From Sequoia sempervirens (lineage: Eukaryota > Streptophyta > Pinopsida > Cupressales > Cupressaceae), in the NCBI GenBank assembly GCA_007258455.2, contig VDFB02252616.1, forward strand, positions 117,568,128 to 117,632,127: a stretch of 64,000 bases of DNA, in the 5' to 3' direction. Under the pieces are notes generated by a model. It saw only the letters and a program-made list of their open reading frames with translations, had not been told where the DNA came from and made no database searches. Numbering within the stretch: position 1 is the first letter of the stretch; each line of letters begins with the position of its first letter. The translations under genes and the position numbers were made by a program. Shown one piece after another: positions 11,980 to 24,289 of this stretch.

Positions 11980-12480
11980 TTGGTGAAGCTACCAGTGAAT
12001 GTTGACAATACTTCATTCATCATCTCCATTATTCACCCTTGATGGCACTAGATTTTTATTCTTTGATCAAATGCTAATTTTTCCATTTGTAGTATATTTT
12101 TGAAGGAATCCAGTTCTTCTTGAAGAGACCGAAGTATGACCTTCTTATTCATCATCTTATAGAGTGTCGCCTATGTTACTTGTCCCTACATTTTACCTTG
12201 CAACTCCTCAACCATATTATTTTGGTCTCTCACCATCATAGGTATATCCAAAAATGTATATTCCAAGTCTTCAATGGCCTCAAAAATATTGTTCATCACT
12301 TTCTTAGCTTGATTATTCTCCTTATTCAAAAATTTCACATGGAACTCAGCTACTCTTACCCAATATCTTGAGCTTGTTCCTCAATTACAATAGTCTTTAA
12401 GAGTTCTTCCATTGATTTTTTGTTTATGTAATGTAAAATTGGGACATGATCTTCCCAAACCAATAACTCCTCATCAATGT
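11980..12480 (-). pseudogene. Family X copy A, C-terminal part
   Basis: Read on the minus strand this continues the protein interrupted at 19485. It is helical and charged: DEELLVWEDHVPILHYINKK, then EFHVKFLNKENNQAKKVMNN and QEELDSFKNILQMEKLAFDQ. Placing 19485 next to 12480 leaves the frame open across the junction (LENWAKN then NIDEELL). The matching part of copy B near 53460-53590 reads KKLEDNSKEWSYQMLQ. Function unknown; a coiled-coil tail is the best description. Two stops and a frame change are present. Confidence 0.65.
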
Positions 12481-13646
12481 TGGTGCAAGAGCACCAATGT
12501 GAAAATTTGGTTTTCAGTTGTTAGGAGAGTCTAGGTTTGAATAAAGAGTCATTTTCATGATGTAATAAGGTCATGTGACCAAAATTTGATGTAATTAGAG
12601 TAATTAGGAGGTCTTAGGTGTGTGGGGTCAAGTATTATTCATAACTTTGTATTTGGTTAATGTTGTTTAGTGCAAATTTTGAATGGTAGTTATAATATGA
12701 ATGGTCACAACTTAAAAATTTTTGTTTTGAACCATTGGTATGCCTTGGAAAATATGATATAAGGCCTCTAAAACAATCTGAGGTAGGTGGATTGGATGAA
12801 AATTTGAACTTGCAATACAATAGTACTCTATTTTTGGTGTTTTCTCTGCATATCTTTGTGTTTCTTAAATCTGTGTGATCCCATACAGTCTAAAATTAAT
12901 GCAAGAACCTTAAAATGTGTTGGAACATTGATTTTTATTTCATTTGAATCTTATTTGAGAAGGTTTCATCAAGTTTCAGGGGAGAAAAGTTAAGTTTTCT
13001 GTAGGTTGCTTGATATTTAGGGTTTCTTAGGGTTTTAACAGAAAATGGAGTTGTAAAGGCCATTCCACCATAGAGTAGTTCAATAAATTAGTGGAATGGG
13101 TCTGTTAGAAGTTAGGTTTATACTTTTCATGGTTGTTAGGATAGGTGGTATTGTAGCTGAAGAATTAGCACATGCATAAGCTTGACAAGTTGAATGTCAA
13201 GACATGGAAATACTGGTTTTTGTGTTGGACTGCAAGAAATAAGGAAGAAATGTGAATTCCAAATGATTGAAATGTTAGTTTTGTGACTAGTAGGGACTAT
13301 GTATGAAGGTTTTAAGGTTGGTGGTGAATTAGAATATAGACCTCCTTTGGAAAAGAGGCCTAATTAGGCCTAAAAGTGGCGTTGTTGATCGAATTGTGGT
13401 ATGTTGGTCCAAAACAACCCCAAGCAAGGGTTTGATATGTTGTGTAGTAGCATAAAGGAACCCTGAATGTGGGTACTTCAAGAGTTGAAAAGATCACAAG
13501 GTGGAGATATAGTTGAATAAGTGTGTCTCCATGGCTACAAGCCAATTGGTGGTTTAACAAAGGAAGTTACCAGAGAAGGTGTGAGTAACCTTGAAAATGT
13601 ATTGAATGAACTTTGGCTGAGTCTAATACCACCGTATCTTGCATCA
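12481..13646 (+). repeat. 5' LTR of chromovirus
   Basis: About 1166 bp, beginning TGGTGCAAGAGCACC and ending ATCTTGCATCA. It matches 18321-19484 nearly base for base in most of its length, with scattered substitutions, showing the two were once identical. Confidence 0.93.
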
Positions 13647-13648
13647 AG

Positions 13649-13660
13649 TGGTATTAGAGC
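13649..13660 (+). promoter_or_regulatory. Primer-binding site, initiator-Met tRNA type
   Basis: TGGTATTAGAGC lies two bases after the LTR end. The canonical initiator-Met primer site is TGGTATCAGAGC; one C-to-T change is seen. Confidence 0.9.
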
Positions 13661-13921
13661 TTAGGCTCAAGATCTATTGCAGAAAGGATTGTGAGATTCA
13701 AGGAAGTAGATTGAAGTTAGAGCATCTAATATTCCTCCTAATGGTGGATCAATAGTTTCTAGGGAACTTAGATCCCTAAGAGAGAGCTAAGAAGCCATGT
13801 TGGCTAGGATGGAAGCACTAGAGAAGAAAGAAAAAAGAGGTAAGGGTCTGGTTTAGATAAGTGACCTTGAGATGAGGTAGAGGGTGAAGGAGAAAACCCT
13901 CCAAAAGAATCCCAAGAGGAG

Positions 13922-14950
13922 TTGGGAATTGAAGAAAATAAGTTTCTACAAGTGCTCAAGGCTACAAGAGGTGAGGCTCATGATGTGAAGATAGAGATAC
14001 CAATGTATGGGGGTAAAATGGATGTAGAAGAGGTCATTGAGTGGATTGATTCCCTGGATAATTATTTTTATTACAAGGAAGTACCTGAAGAAAAGAAGGT
14101 TAAGTTTTCTAAAACAAAATTGAAGGGACCAGCTTTGACATGGTCAAACTACATCCAAGAAGAGAGGATAAATAATAATAAGCCCAAGATTAATTCATGG
14201 GGCCGGATGGTGGAAAAGGTAAAGAGTCAATTTTTATCTACTAATTATGAGATTCAAATTTATAGGAGATTGAAAAGTTTAAAACAAAAAGAGATGGATG
14301 TGGCTACTTACACTGAGGAATTTCATAAATTGACCATAAGGTCAGGGCATATCGAGAATGAGAAAGAGACAGTTGCCAGATATTTGCTGGATTAAGGTCT
14401 GTAATTCAAGATGAAATCAGTTTAACCACTCCTAGGATAGTAGAGGAGTGCTTTCAAATGGCTACAAAGGTTGAAGAGAAGATAAGGAAAAGGTTGGAAA
14501 AGAAATATAGGGGTAGAGGTAAGAGTTTCAGGGGCAGAGGTAACCTTGGAGAAAGAGTTTCTCAAAGAGGACCAAATGAACAAAGCAATTTTCAAGAGTC
14601 AAGTGGAGAAACTAGAGGAACTTTCAGGGGTAGGAGACCAGGAGAAAGAGGCATATTTAGTCATTAGGTATGGGTTCTAATGCCTTCTCTAGAAGGTATT
14701 ATAACTACAATCAGTATGGACATCTTGCTTGGAAGTTCCCAAACAAACAGGGTACAAGCTCTCAGGGTGGAGAAAGAAGAACTCAACTTGTTCATGAAGA
14801 GGAAGAAGAAGAAATTCCAGGCTCATGTGTAGGCTCATCATCTCTTTGTGCAAAACTAGAAGTAGGAGAGGCCTTGATGATTAGGACACTAATCAAAGTA
14901 CCAACTACAAAGGAACCCCCTTAAAGGAAGGCTCTATTTAGAACTTGTAA
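13922..14950 (+). pseudogene. Chromovirus Gag, decayed
   Basis: The capsid part (13922-14395) contains MYGGKMDVEEVIEWIDSLDN, LTWSNYIQEE and LKSLKQKEMDVATYTEEFHK, the Retrotrans_gag pattern. It stops at 14393-14395 and continues in another frame (RSVIQDEISLTTPRIVEECF) into 14458-14667, an Arg/Gly-rich basic region. The nucleocapsid knuckle near 14700 reads YYNYNQYGHLAWKFP: the family's CX2CX4HX4C has all three Cys changed to Tyr or Phe while the His remains, as G-to-A type decay would produce. Confidence 0.88.
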
Positions 14951-15480
14951 GACTCAAGGGAAGGTATGTAAAGTCATTATTGACTCTAGTTCTACAGACA
15001 ATATTGTATCTTTGGAAATGGTAGAGAAACTTAAGATGAAAAAGATGCATCATCCTAATCCATATAAGACTTCATGGCTTAACAAGGAGCAATAGGTTCT
15101 TGTGAATGAGCAGAATTGGGTGGATTTCTCAATAGGTTCCTACAAAGATAAAATACTTTGTGACATTGTGCCCATGGATATGTGCCACCTACTCCTTGGT
15201 AGGCCTTGGAAATATGACTGGAAGGCACATCATAATGTTTTTAATAATGAATATCATATTGAAAAAGATGGTGAGACAATCACTTTAGAACCTCTACAAG
15301 AAGATGATAGGATGGTTCATGAAGGTCCTAGTGTGATGGTTGTGAAGGAGAAGGTGTTCTTAAAAGACTTGGAGAAGGAAGATGCAGGTTTTTCCATTGT
15401 GGGGAAACCTATCTTAGATGTAGTAGCAAATGACAAAAAAGAATTCACAAATGAAGTGCAAACATTGCTTGACAGATATG
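14951..15480 (+). pseudogene. Chromovirus protease and linker
   Basis: Near 14970-15010 the plus strand reads VIIDSSSTDNIVSLEMVEKL, the retropepsin loop with D-S-S in place of D-S-G or D-G-G. About 60 codons on comes DIVPMDMCHLLLGRPWKYDW, the LLGRPW box that closes the fold. A TAG lies between the two. It then runs as an acidic linker toward RT. Confidence 0.85.
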
Positions 15481-16142
15481 AAAAAAAATTGGTGAAAGAT
15501 CTACCAAGTTTATTGCCTCCAATCTATGATGTAATCCACCATATTAACTTGATCCTTGGTGCAAGCCTTCCCAATAAAGAAACATATAAAACGACACCTC
15601 AACAAAATGAGGAGATCAAAAATTAGGTGTAAGAACTACTAGATAAAGGTTTGGTGAGAAAGAGCCTTAGTCCATGTGTTGTGCCAACTATTTTGGCACC
15701 TAAAAAAGATGGAGAATGGAGACTTTGCACAAACTCAAGAGATATCAACAAGATAACTATTAGATATAGATTTCACATACCCCAGATGGAAGACCTCATG
15801 GACAGTTTGGCAAGGGAAAATTACTTTTCCAAAATAGACTTGAAAAGTGGCTATCACCAAATAAGAATCAAAGAGGGTGATGAATGGAAGAAAAATTTCA
15901 ATACTAATGAGGGCATTTATGAATGGTTGGTGATGCCCTCTGGGCTATTTAATTCTCCTAGTACATTCATGAGACTCATGAATGAGGTTCTAAATGATTT
16001 CATTAGCAAGTTTGTAGTGGTGTATTTAGATGACATTTTGGTATTCAACAAGACAAGAGAAGACCACTTGAACAACTTGGATAAATGTTTGGGAAAGCTA
16101 CATGAAGAAAAACTGATCATTAATATCAAGAAATGTGATTAG
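15481..16142 (+). pseudogene. Chromovirus reverse transcriptase
   Basis: Fingers and palm are clear: ELLDKGLVRKSLSPCVVP, APKKDGEWRLCTNSRDINK, YFSKIDLKSGYHQIRIKEGD, MPSGLFNSPSTFMRLMNEVL and an intact YLDD box in VVVYLDDILVF near 16017-16043. One TAG at 15626-15628 and another at 16140 break the frame. All catalytic Asp residues visible here are kept, so decay is moderate. Confidence 0.93.
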
Positions 16143-16860
16143 ATGAAGAAATAACTTTTGTATTTGGTCTTTGTGATCTCAGGAGGAAACTTGAAGATGG
16201 ATCCAAAGAAATTTGAGGCCATTCTCAATTGGCCTACACCTAAAACAGTTGGGGAAGTTAGAAGCTTCCATAGGCTAGAAAGCTTCTACTAGAATTTTAT
16301 AAGGGGTTTTAGTCACATTGTTGCACCTGTGATAGATACCATTAAGGTGGAAAGGAAAGGAAGATTCCAACAGAAAAATGAGGTTGATCAAGGCTTTGAG
16401 TACCTGAAAACAAAGGTAGCATAGCAACCCATTCTTACTATTCCTGATTTTGATAAGGTATTTACAATAGAATGTGATGCTAGTAATTTGGCCATAGGGG
16501 AAGTGTTAAGTCAGGAAGGGAAGCCTATTGCATTTTTTAGTGAAAATTTGAATGAGGCTAAGAACTATATGCCATGGTCCAAGCACTCAAAAACTGGAGG
16601 CACTATCTACTACCTAAGGAGTTTGTGGTGTTCACAGACAACCATGCTCTGAGTTTTCTGAAAAGTCAAGATAAATTAAGCCATAGACACATGAAATGGG
16701 TTGAGTAACTGCAAGCTTACACATTCTCCATAAAACACGAGAAGGCATAAGCCAACAAAGTGGAAAATCCTCTTAGTAGGAGGGCAGTGCTACTGCAAGA
16801 GGTGCAGCTCCAAAGTGTGGGTGTAGACTCACTAAAAGGTATGTATCAATATGATGAAGA
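16143..16860 (+). pseudogene. Chromovirus RT connection and RNase H, decayed
   Basis: The thumb/connection part reads DPKKFEAILNWPTPKTVGEV, then RNase H begins at TIECDASNLAIGEVLSQEGK with the first Asp kept. A frameshift near 16560 moves the frame; [23 protein letters not shown] sequence follows near 16625-16680 in another frame. Several stops are present. Confidence 0.85.
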
Positions 16861-16927
16861 CTTCCATGATGCATTTTCTATTTGTGAATAGTCATAGGGG
16901 TCATTTCATAAGGAGTATGAGGATTTT

Positions 16928-17530
16928 GTGTTGCAAGAAAGGCTACTCTTTAAGGGGGCTCAATTGTGTATACCGAAGTGTTACATGAGGGATAATTTGG
17001 TTAGAGAGAAGCATAGTGGGAGCCTAGGAGGGCATTTTGGTTATGATAAAACCCTGGATCGGGTTAGAAGATTTTATTATTGGCCTAAGATACATTTGGA
17101 TGTGAAAAGGTATGTTGAAGGATGTTTTATATGTCAAAGAGCTAAAGGGACAAGCTCCAATTTTAATTTGTATCAACCTTTTCCCATACCAAGCAGACCA
17201 TGGGAAGCAATAAGTATGGACTTTATCTTGGGTCTGCCAAGAACTTCAAAGGGTTATGATAGTGTATATGTTGTGGTAGATAGGTTTAGTAAAATGGCAC
17301 ACTTCATTGCATGCAAGTCAACTAATGATGCCTCTCATATTGCAAGTTTTTTTTTTAAGGAGATAGTAAGAATTGATGGACTGCCACTATCAATAGTGTC
17401 TGATAAAGATTCAAAATTCCTTGGCCACTTTTGGAGAACATTATGGAGGAATTTGGGGACTAACTTAACCTTCAATTCTTTTTATCATCCTCAAATAGAT
17501 GGGTAGACTGAGGTTGTTAATAGGTCTTTG
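16928..17530 (+). pseudogene. Chromovirus integrase
   Basis: The zinc-binding domain has HSGSLGGHFGYDKTLDRV and CFICQRAKG, i.e. HHCC residues in place. The core keeps the first Asp (SMDFILGLPRTSKGYDSVYV), the second (IVSDKDSKFL) and, beyond a TAG at about 17505, the Glu in TEVVNRSLGN. It is therefore better preserved than the other integrases in the window. Confidence 0.92.
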
Positions 17531-18300
17531 GGAAATTTACTGAGGTGTTTGACCAAGGAACACAATTAGTCATGGGACTTAATCTTGGCATAGGAAAAGT
17601 ATACATATAATAACTTAGTCAGCTAGAGCATTGGTAGGAGTCCATTTGAATTTTTCTATGGAATGCATCCAAGGGGTGTTTGTGAGTTAAGATACTTGAG
17701 TGGGGTGAACAATAGGAGTGCTCAAGGAGAGAATTTTGCAGTTCCTATGCATGATATACACAAGCAGGTTAAGGAGACTCTTTAGAAGAATGTAGACAAC
17801 TATAAAAAGAAAGTAGACTTGAAGAGAAAGGATGTACAATTCAAAGTGGGTGATCTAGTATGGGCACACCTGAGAAAGGAGATAATACCTAAGGGAAAGC
17901 ATACAAAGTTGATGATGAAGAAAATAGGACCCTACAAGATGGTCCACAAATATGCGAACAATTCATATGAGATTGAACTCCCACAAGGAGTTGCCATATC
18001 ACCAATTTTTAATGTAACTAACCTATATCCCTTTAAGGGATATATTTTTGTAGGAGAAGAAGTAGGTGAACCTAAGAATGCTGAGGGAGAGTGGATCAAA
18101 GATCTCCCACCTACTCAACCTATGCAACTTGAAGCTATCGTGGATTCAAGGGAGGTGAAGAGAACAAGGAGGAAGGTATATACTAAACACTTGGTAAAAT
18201 AGCTTGGATTACCTAAGGAAGATGCAACTTGGATGTTTGAAGAATACATAAAGCATAATGTCACATCATTCAAAGACCTTATTTCATCCAGAGGATGAAG
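17531..18300 (+). pseudogene. Integrase C-terminus with chromodomain-like tail
   Basis: The GPY/F-type segment reads KIGPYKMVHKYANNSYEIEL near 17920-17985 and ends in SPIFNVTNLYPFKG. A tail then reads REVKRTRRKVYTKHLVK, stop, LGLPKEDATWMFEEYIKH, which resembles chromovirus chromodomains (YLVKWxGxxxxxxTWE). In the family this tail guides insertion toward marked chromatin. Assignment to a named clade is not certain. Confidence 0.82.
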
Positions 18301-18320
18301 TTTCCTCCTCCTTGATTGTA

Positions 18321-19484
18321 TGGTGCAGGAGCACCAATGTGAAATTTTGGTTTCTAGTTGTTAGGAGAGTCTAGGTTTGAATAATGAGTCATTTTCATGA
18401 TTTAATAGGGTCATGTGACCAAAATTTTATGTAATTATACTAATTAGGAGGTCTTAGGTGTGTGGGGTTAAGTATTGTTCATAACTTTGTATGTGGTTAA
18501 TGTTGTTTAGTGCAAATTTTGAATGGTAGTTAGAATGTCAATCGTCACAACTTCAAATTTATGTTGTAAACCATTGGTATGCCTTGGAAAACATGATATA
18601 AGGCCTCTAAAACATTTTAGGCAAGTGGGTTGGATGAAAATTTGAACTTGGAATAAAATAGTACTCTATTTTTGGTGTTTTCTCTACATATCTTTTTGTT
18701 TCTAAAATCTGTGCGATCCCGTATAGTATGAAATTAATGTGAGACCCTTAAAATCTATTGGAGCATCAGGCTAACTTTCATTTGAAACTTATTTGAGAAG
18801 GTTTTATCAAGTTTTATGGGATAAAAGTTAAGTTTTTTGTAGGTTGCTTGATATTTAGGGTTTCTTAGGGTTTTGATAGAAAATGGAGTTGTAAAGGCCA
18901 TTCCACTATAGAGTAGTTCAATAAATTAGTGGAATGGGCCTATTAGAAGTTAGGTTTATACTTTTCATGGTTGTTAGGTAGGGTGGTATTGTGGCTAAAG
19001 AATTAGCACATGCATAAGCTTGACAAGTTGAATGTCAATACATGGAAATACTAGTTTTTGTGTTGGACTGCAAGAAATAAGGAAGAAACATCAATTCCAA
19101 ATGATGGAAATGTTAGTTTTGTGACTAGTTGGGACTTTGTATGAAGGTTTTAAGATTGGTGGTGAAGTAAAATATAGACCTCCTTTGGAAAAGAGGCCTA
19201 ATTAGGCCTAAAAGTGGCATTGTTAATTAGATTGTGGTGTGTTGGTCCAAAACAACCCCATGCAAGGGTTTGATATGTTGTGTAGCAGCATAAAGGGTAC
19301 CTGAAAGTGGGTACTTCAAGAGTTGAAAATGTCACAAGGTGGATATATAGTTGAATAAGTGTGCCTCCATGGCTACAAGCCAATTGATGGTTTAACAAAG
19401 GAAGTTACCAGAGAAGGTGTGAGTAACCTTGCAAACCTATTGAATCGGCTTTGATTGAGTCTAATACCACCCTATCTTGCATCA
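18321..19484 (+). repeat. 3' LTR of chromovirus
   Basis: About 1164 bp, starting TGGTGCAGGAGCACC and ending ATCTTGCATCA; pairs with 12481-13646. No clear polypurine tract abuts it; only a short purine run (AGAGGATGAAG) lies about 20 bp upstream. Confidence 0.93.
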
Positions 19485-22420
19485 TATTCTTAGCCCAATT
19501 TTCTAATTTTCACTATATTCATTACTAATTAAGTGATACGACTAATAATTCCTTTAGGAATTTATCTTCTAAAACTAGAAAATCTTATTTCCATTATTGT
19601 GCTACTGGTATCCAACCATCTAGGTCAAAATGTCTACTCTCACCTTTCAAAGCATCCTACAATGCAGACCTGGGATCTATAGCATCAACCAGTGCAATCA
19701 AATTATTTATACGTGTTCTCATTTGAGCTACATGAGCCTTCAATTCTTCTTTCATGTTTTCATCCTTCTACATCCTTTTCAAAATGAAGAGACAAAAATT
19801 TAGAGAGATTCCTTCTCTCCTTCTCTGGTCTAGACTCCAAGATCCACTTGCCAAATTTGGTAATCCTTTGGCCTTATTTTGGATTCAAATTTATCAACTA
19901 GTGACACAAATATATTTTTTGTTTTGTCCCCTTGTTCATCCACTATTATGGTTGATATTCTCTAGGATTTCTTCTACGGATCAAAGATTGGAAAGCTTTC
20001 AATAATATACTCAAACTTCGGTCTGAGCTTTCCACATAGGTTTGTTTTCTTCTTTTAATTGTATGCTTCAACCATACTAGCACAATTGTAGATGTTTCTC
20101 TATTAGGGGAAGTATGACATCTTAATTATGGGAGCCTTCAACATCATCTTCTTATTCAGTTTCCCGTTGTTCAAATTATTGTGCAACCTATTTTTCTCCA
20201 TGTATCTTCTCTCGATGCATGTCTTCTTCTTCATGAGGTTGTTCCTCATGAACCTCTTTCATTTGATCAACTTCTTTCTCTATGTGTTCTTCTTGCACAC
20301 TCTCCGAAGAAGGATCCATTTTCTTTAGCATGAACTTATTTAGTATGTACCTCCTCCATATCAATTTCGCTTAGTTCTTATTCTTCTATAGGAGGTTATT
20401 TCTCTACTTCTCACTCTTCTAGTGTTGTGTCAACAAGTATTTCTTCCTCTTCAATAGGTGGTTCACCTTTGAGAAGAGAAGGGGGAGAAGGTGGTGCATC
20501 CAATGGAAGAGTCGAAGGTTTATCTTTTAGAGATGGAGGAGATCAAGGGAATGGAGACTCATGTGGTGGGGTGGAAGAATAAATTTGTTTGGTTTTCCTT
20601 TGAGTAGTCCTCATGTTAATTTCCTCTCTATTTATTTTCTTTCAAACCAGAGTCTCTTGTTCTTCCTCCTTACCCTCACTTGAATTGATATCAATGGGAT
20701 CCTTTTATTTTTCCTTCTCTCCTACCACCTTGGAAAGTTCACCCCTTGTCTTTTATTTAGTTGGGGAAAAATAAATAGATTATGGTCCTCCTTTGGACTT
20801 ATCCTTATCTTCAATTGTAGTAGATGATCCCTCCCCTTTCTTGGTCTTCTTAACTGCATTTACAAGTATTGATAATTACATCATAGGGAACTATCGCTTC
20901 AACCACCTAAGAAAACAAGCTATAACATCATGTGCTATTATTTGAATGTCATCATTCTCATTTATCGAACAATCCTCATTAAAAATTGATTGATTATGAA
21001 ATTTTTTATTTTGATGGATAGGGTATAGGACCTTTCCATCATTTTTTGTGCCCTTAGATAGACAGGAGTTTGTGCAGTGTTTCATTAGATGTATTTCCAT
21101 CCAACAATAGTATTTCATTCTGACTTCAAACTCTTCTTTGAAATTAGCCCACTAATTTGCAAGCTTAGGCTCATGAATAAAGAAGGAGCCTATTACCTTG
21201 CCAATTTTTCCAATTGGGTCAAACCTATTCTTGGAATCATGATATAGCACAAGATTATATTGTGATGTTTCCAGATATGTACTCTTTGTAGCCTACATAT
21301 TTTCACATGAATACAACCCTATTTAGATGGGAAAGCTATATCTAGGCTTCTTTTTTTTCCAAAAATAAGTTGTGAATCTCAATCACTTGTTTGCATACTT
21401 CTAATAAAATCATTTTGTCAAAAGGATACCTAGGGAGCTTATATGGAATTTTGTGAAATTTTTTCATTGCTTTATTGGAGATTCTTCTAGTGAAATATCC
21501 TTCTAATTCTCTGATCACAGAGTAAATAAATTTTGTGTTGACATCATAGAAATTATCATAGCTTTCCTCCAACTTAAGTTGAGGATAGTGTTCATAAATT
21601 GTAACTTCTCCAAGCTCAAAAGAACCCATTATGTCAAGTCCAGAGAAGGAGGCCTGAGATGAGAGAAAATAAACCAAGTAAGAAGTCAAATAAAAATTTG
21701 AAGTTGTAAGAATAGTGGTTAGCTAATTATGAATGGTGTCACTTATGAGGATAGCCCAATCAATCTTCTTCTTGGTGGCATCATTGATTTTCTTGATGAA
21801 TTTCACCATCCATGGGTAAAAATCTTTGGAATGTGGATAACCAAACACTCTACTTAGCAAAACAATCAAATCCTTGACTTCTTCTTTAAACTCACTCATA
21901 TGTTGTACCTTAGCCAATTTGACAACTACATTCCTAGGAGTGACTAGCATATGGCTATTAATATCTTTTTTATCTTTTTCTTCATGAGAATCAAAGTGTT
22001 TAATAGAATTTTTCATATCTATTGCCTCATGCTCCAATTGAGCAAGAATCCTGAAAATCTTCTCAATCATGTTTGTAGTTGCATAAAAAAAAACCTCCCT
22101 TAATGATCCTAAAACCATCAAAGTCTTTTGGTTGTAGTAGTGACCACATTTTAGGACTAGCTTCAGACACTAAATGGCCACATGAAAAGCAATAGCTTGT
22201 ACAAGCCTTGAATTGGTCAATTCTCTAGCCATGCATGTTATGGTTTCATCATTGTTGATCCTTTGCTTGAATTATTTCATGTCCACATGACCTAAGTTGG
22301 TATATCTAATCTTTGTACATGGGGAAAACATCTTAGATGGTGGATGGTAGCCCTTATATTGATATTCATCTCCATAGTATCCTTCGGGGAATTCTCTTGC
22401 ATGTAAAATACCATATGTTA
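19485..22420 (-). pseudogene. Family X copy A, N-terminal and central parts
   Basis: I do not recognise this protein, but it aligns by eye with copy B at 49488-53680. From the minus-strand start: YTNLGHVDMK (copy B TNTNIGHVNID), then KDLIVLLSRVFGYPHSKDFY in 21723-22121 (B: HDLVTMLSQVMGLPSTKFF), TSYLVYFLSSQASFSGLD in 21342-21689 (B: SSYLVYSLAEQRKYSGLF), RFDPIGKIGKVIG near 21220 (B: WLDPYGRVRKALG), and a Pro/Glu/Lys-rich region 19800-20880. A helical part follows (KEELKAHVAQMRTRI; B: KDEVKVQVATLTDYI) and WIPVAQ before the chromovirus. Stops and frame changes are frequent. No RT, transposase or nuclease signature was found. Confidence 0.7.
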
Positions 22421-24250
22421 CCATTTGCATACATTAAAAGAAAGAAACCCTACAAAACAAGTTATATTATCCAACATATATCTCCCATTACAAAATCATA
22501 ACTTGTTTGAAAGAATATATATAAACTTTCAAGGATTGGCCCTTGGGCCTCCCCCTTACCTCATACCAAAAAAATTTCATTCCATAGTTCAATTTCCTTA
22601 TGTCCAATCCATCGAGGGATTGGTTATCAAGAAATAATTCTTACCTCTTGTCTTTAAAAATATCATCACTTTAAGAAATGTCCTTGACTGGAAATGTTTG
22701 AAACTCATTACAGTGGTCGAGGATCGGGTTTTTCATTTACCTTTTGTTTGTATTATTTCATTAAGATTAGGAGGTATGCCCAACTAGTGACACCCAAGAT
22801 ATTTCAAGTTTATTATAATTTAGGGATTGAGAATGCTTCTTAACACTTCACATAAGGATTTGATATTGATTAAATGAAACTCCTGCTACCCGATGTTTGA
22901 TTAGTGTTATTTTGACTTCTGGTTGAAATTTTTGAAGGGATTTCTCAAAGGTATGTTATCAAAATTATTCATTGGACTAAGGTAGAAGAAATTTTCATTA
23001 TGATTCTAGATGTCAGGGGTTTTAATTTTTTGTGTATTTACTTATCATTTTAGCACATGACCAACATATTGCAATTTTGGTAAAGGGTTAGGTAGCGGGG
23101 GTCATACCTTTGTCATCTAGGTTATGATATCCTAGTTTAATGAGTAAACGACATGTTTGATGTCTAATGGCCAACAAGTTGTTGATTGAAAAAGCACTAA
23201 GACAAGGAAAAAAAGGTAAACCTCGATAAGTTGAAGGGTCGATATCTAATTGATGACATGGAAAACACCATCGATTGGTGTGCCAAAGAAGGAACATAGT
23301 TGGTTGGAAAAAATGAAATAAAACAAACAAAAAAGAGAAACAAGGGGAAGGAAAAAAGGAGGTAAAGAAAAAAGACAAAATAAGGGGAAAATAGAATGAA
23401 CACAAGCACGAGCCAAATCAATCCAAACCAAAACAAAACACCACAAAAAGAGAAAATACCACCAATAAAACCAAGGAATAACAATTATAAAACAAACACA
23501 CAGGTAGAGAATCATATCTAATCTAGTTTTGATTCACATGAAAGAGAAAAAATGAACATCACGGGAACCCATGAACAATAGCACAAGCAAACCACGAACA
23601 CATGACCACAAGCACCATGTGAATGCACTCAAAACATATTAATTAAAAGCAATAAAAACACCAATGATGGAGGTTTTGCACCAATTTTCAAAGCTCAAGC
23701 ACACAAGTATTCAAAAGGAAGATGGTAAAAATGAATATCATAAAACCTTTAACAAAACCCACAATGACCTCATTAATTTCTTTAAATGGTGCCTTAAATT
23801 TAACATTTAAAAATTTTCTAGTGTAATAAATTCAAATGACTAGATGTGACATGCATGAGGCTTGAGGTGACAAGACATCATTGACATCAGGCCTTGTGGA
23901 TTATGCATATGAAAAATAAAATCCTAACCCAAGAAGTTTGAAGGGATGGCAAAGGAGACAACACAGAATGTCGAAGTAAGAGTCAGAGCTGGGCCTCACA
24001 ATTTTGGTATTCAAATATTGAGAAGCTCGATCTCTGAACTTCGGCAAGGCACATAAAATAGAGAAAATAAGAAAAAGAAAAAGAAAAGGACAAAGGGAAA
24101 GAAAAAAGGGAGAGAAAAGGAAAGACAAGAAGAAAATGATGAGATGCAAAAAAAAAGAGGGGGTCCCCATTATGTCAAGGAAAAAATAGGGTGTGAGTGC
24201 AAAATCACAACACATATTTGAGTGGGAGATTGTGTAGAAGATACTTTATG
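22421..24250. other. No gene recognised; two purine-rich tracts
   Basis: This is the 5' side of family X copy A. Purine-rich plus-strand tracts occur at about 23300-23400 and 24060-24165. The minus strand there is a long pyrimidine run; open frames in it are Phe/Leu/Ser-rich artefacts. A leader or LTR of the X element could lie here, but no repeat to 47264-49480 was found. Confidence 0.45.
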
Positions 24251-24289
24251 ATATTTTTATAATAATTTTAGATGGAAAGCACATCAAGG

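Larger units (their letters stand above)
12481..19484 (+). mobile_element. Ty3 chromovirus retrotransposon with both LTRs
   Basis: LTRs at 12481-13646 and 18321-19484 are closely alike along their length, start TGGTGCAAGA or TGGTGCAGGA and end TTGCATCA, giving the expected short inverted ends. An initiator-Met type primer site follows the 5' LTR. Between them are gag, protease, RT, RNase H, integrase and a chromodomain-like tail. The integrase and protease wording is closest to Reina- or Galadriel-like chromoviruses as I remember them. No 5-bp target duplication is visible (AATGT against TATTC). It sits inside family X copy A, in the opposite direction. Pol carries several stops. Confidence 0.93.

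Noticed and set aside
13360..13560. Minus-strand frame of 66 codons that recurs at 19198-19398
   Set aside because: Both lie in the two LTRs of the chromovirus; the recurrence is LTR identity, not a gene family.
12471..19489. Target duplication for the chromovirus
   Set aside because: AATGT at the left and TATTC at the right do not match.
23088..23515. Overlapping minus-strand frames rich in Phe, Leu and Ser
   Set aside because: They arise from a purine-rich tract; three frames are open at once and none has a recognisable motif.
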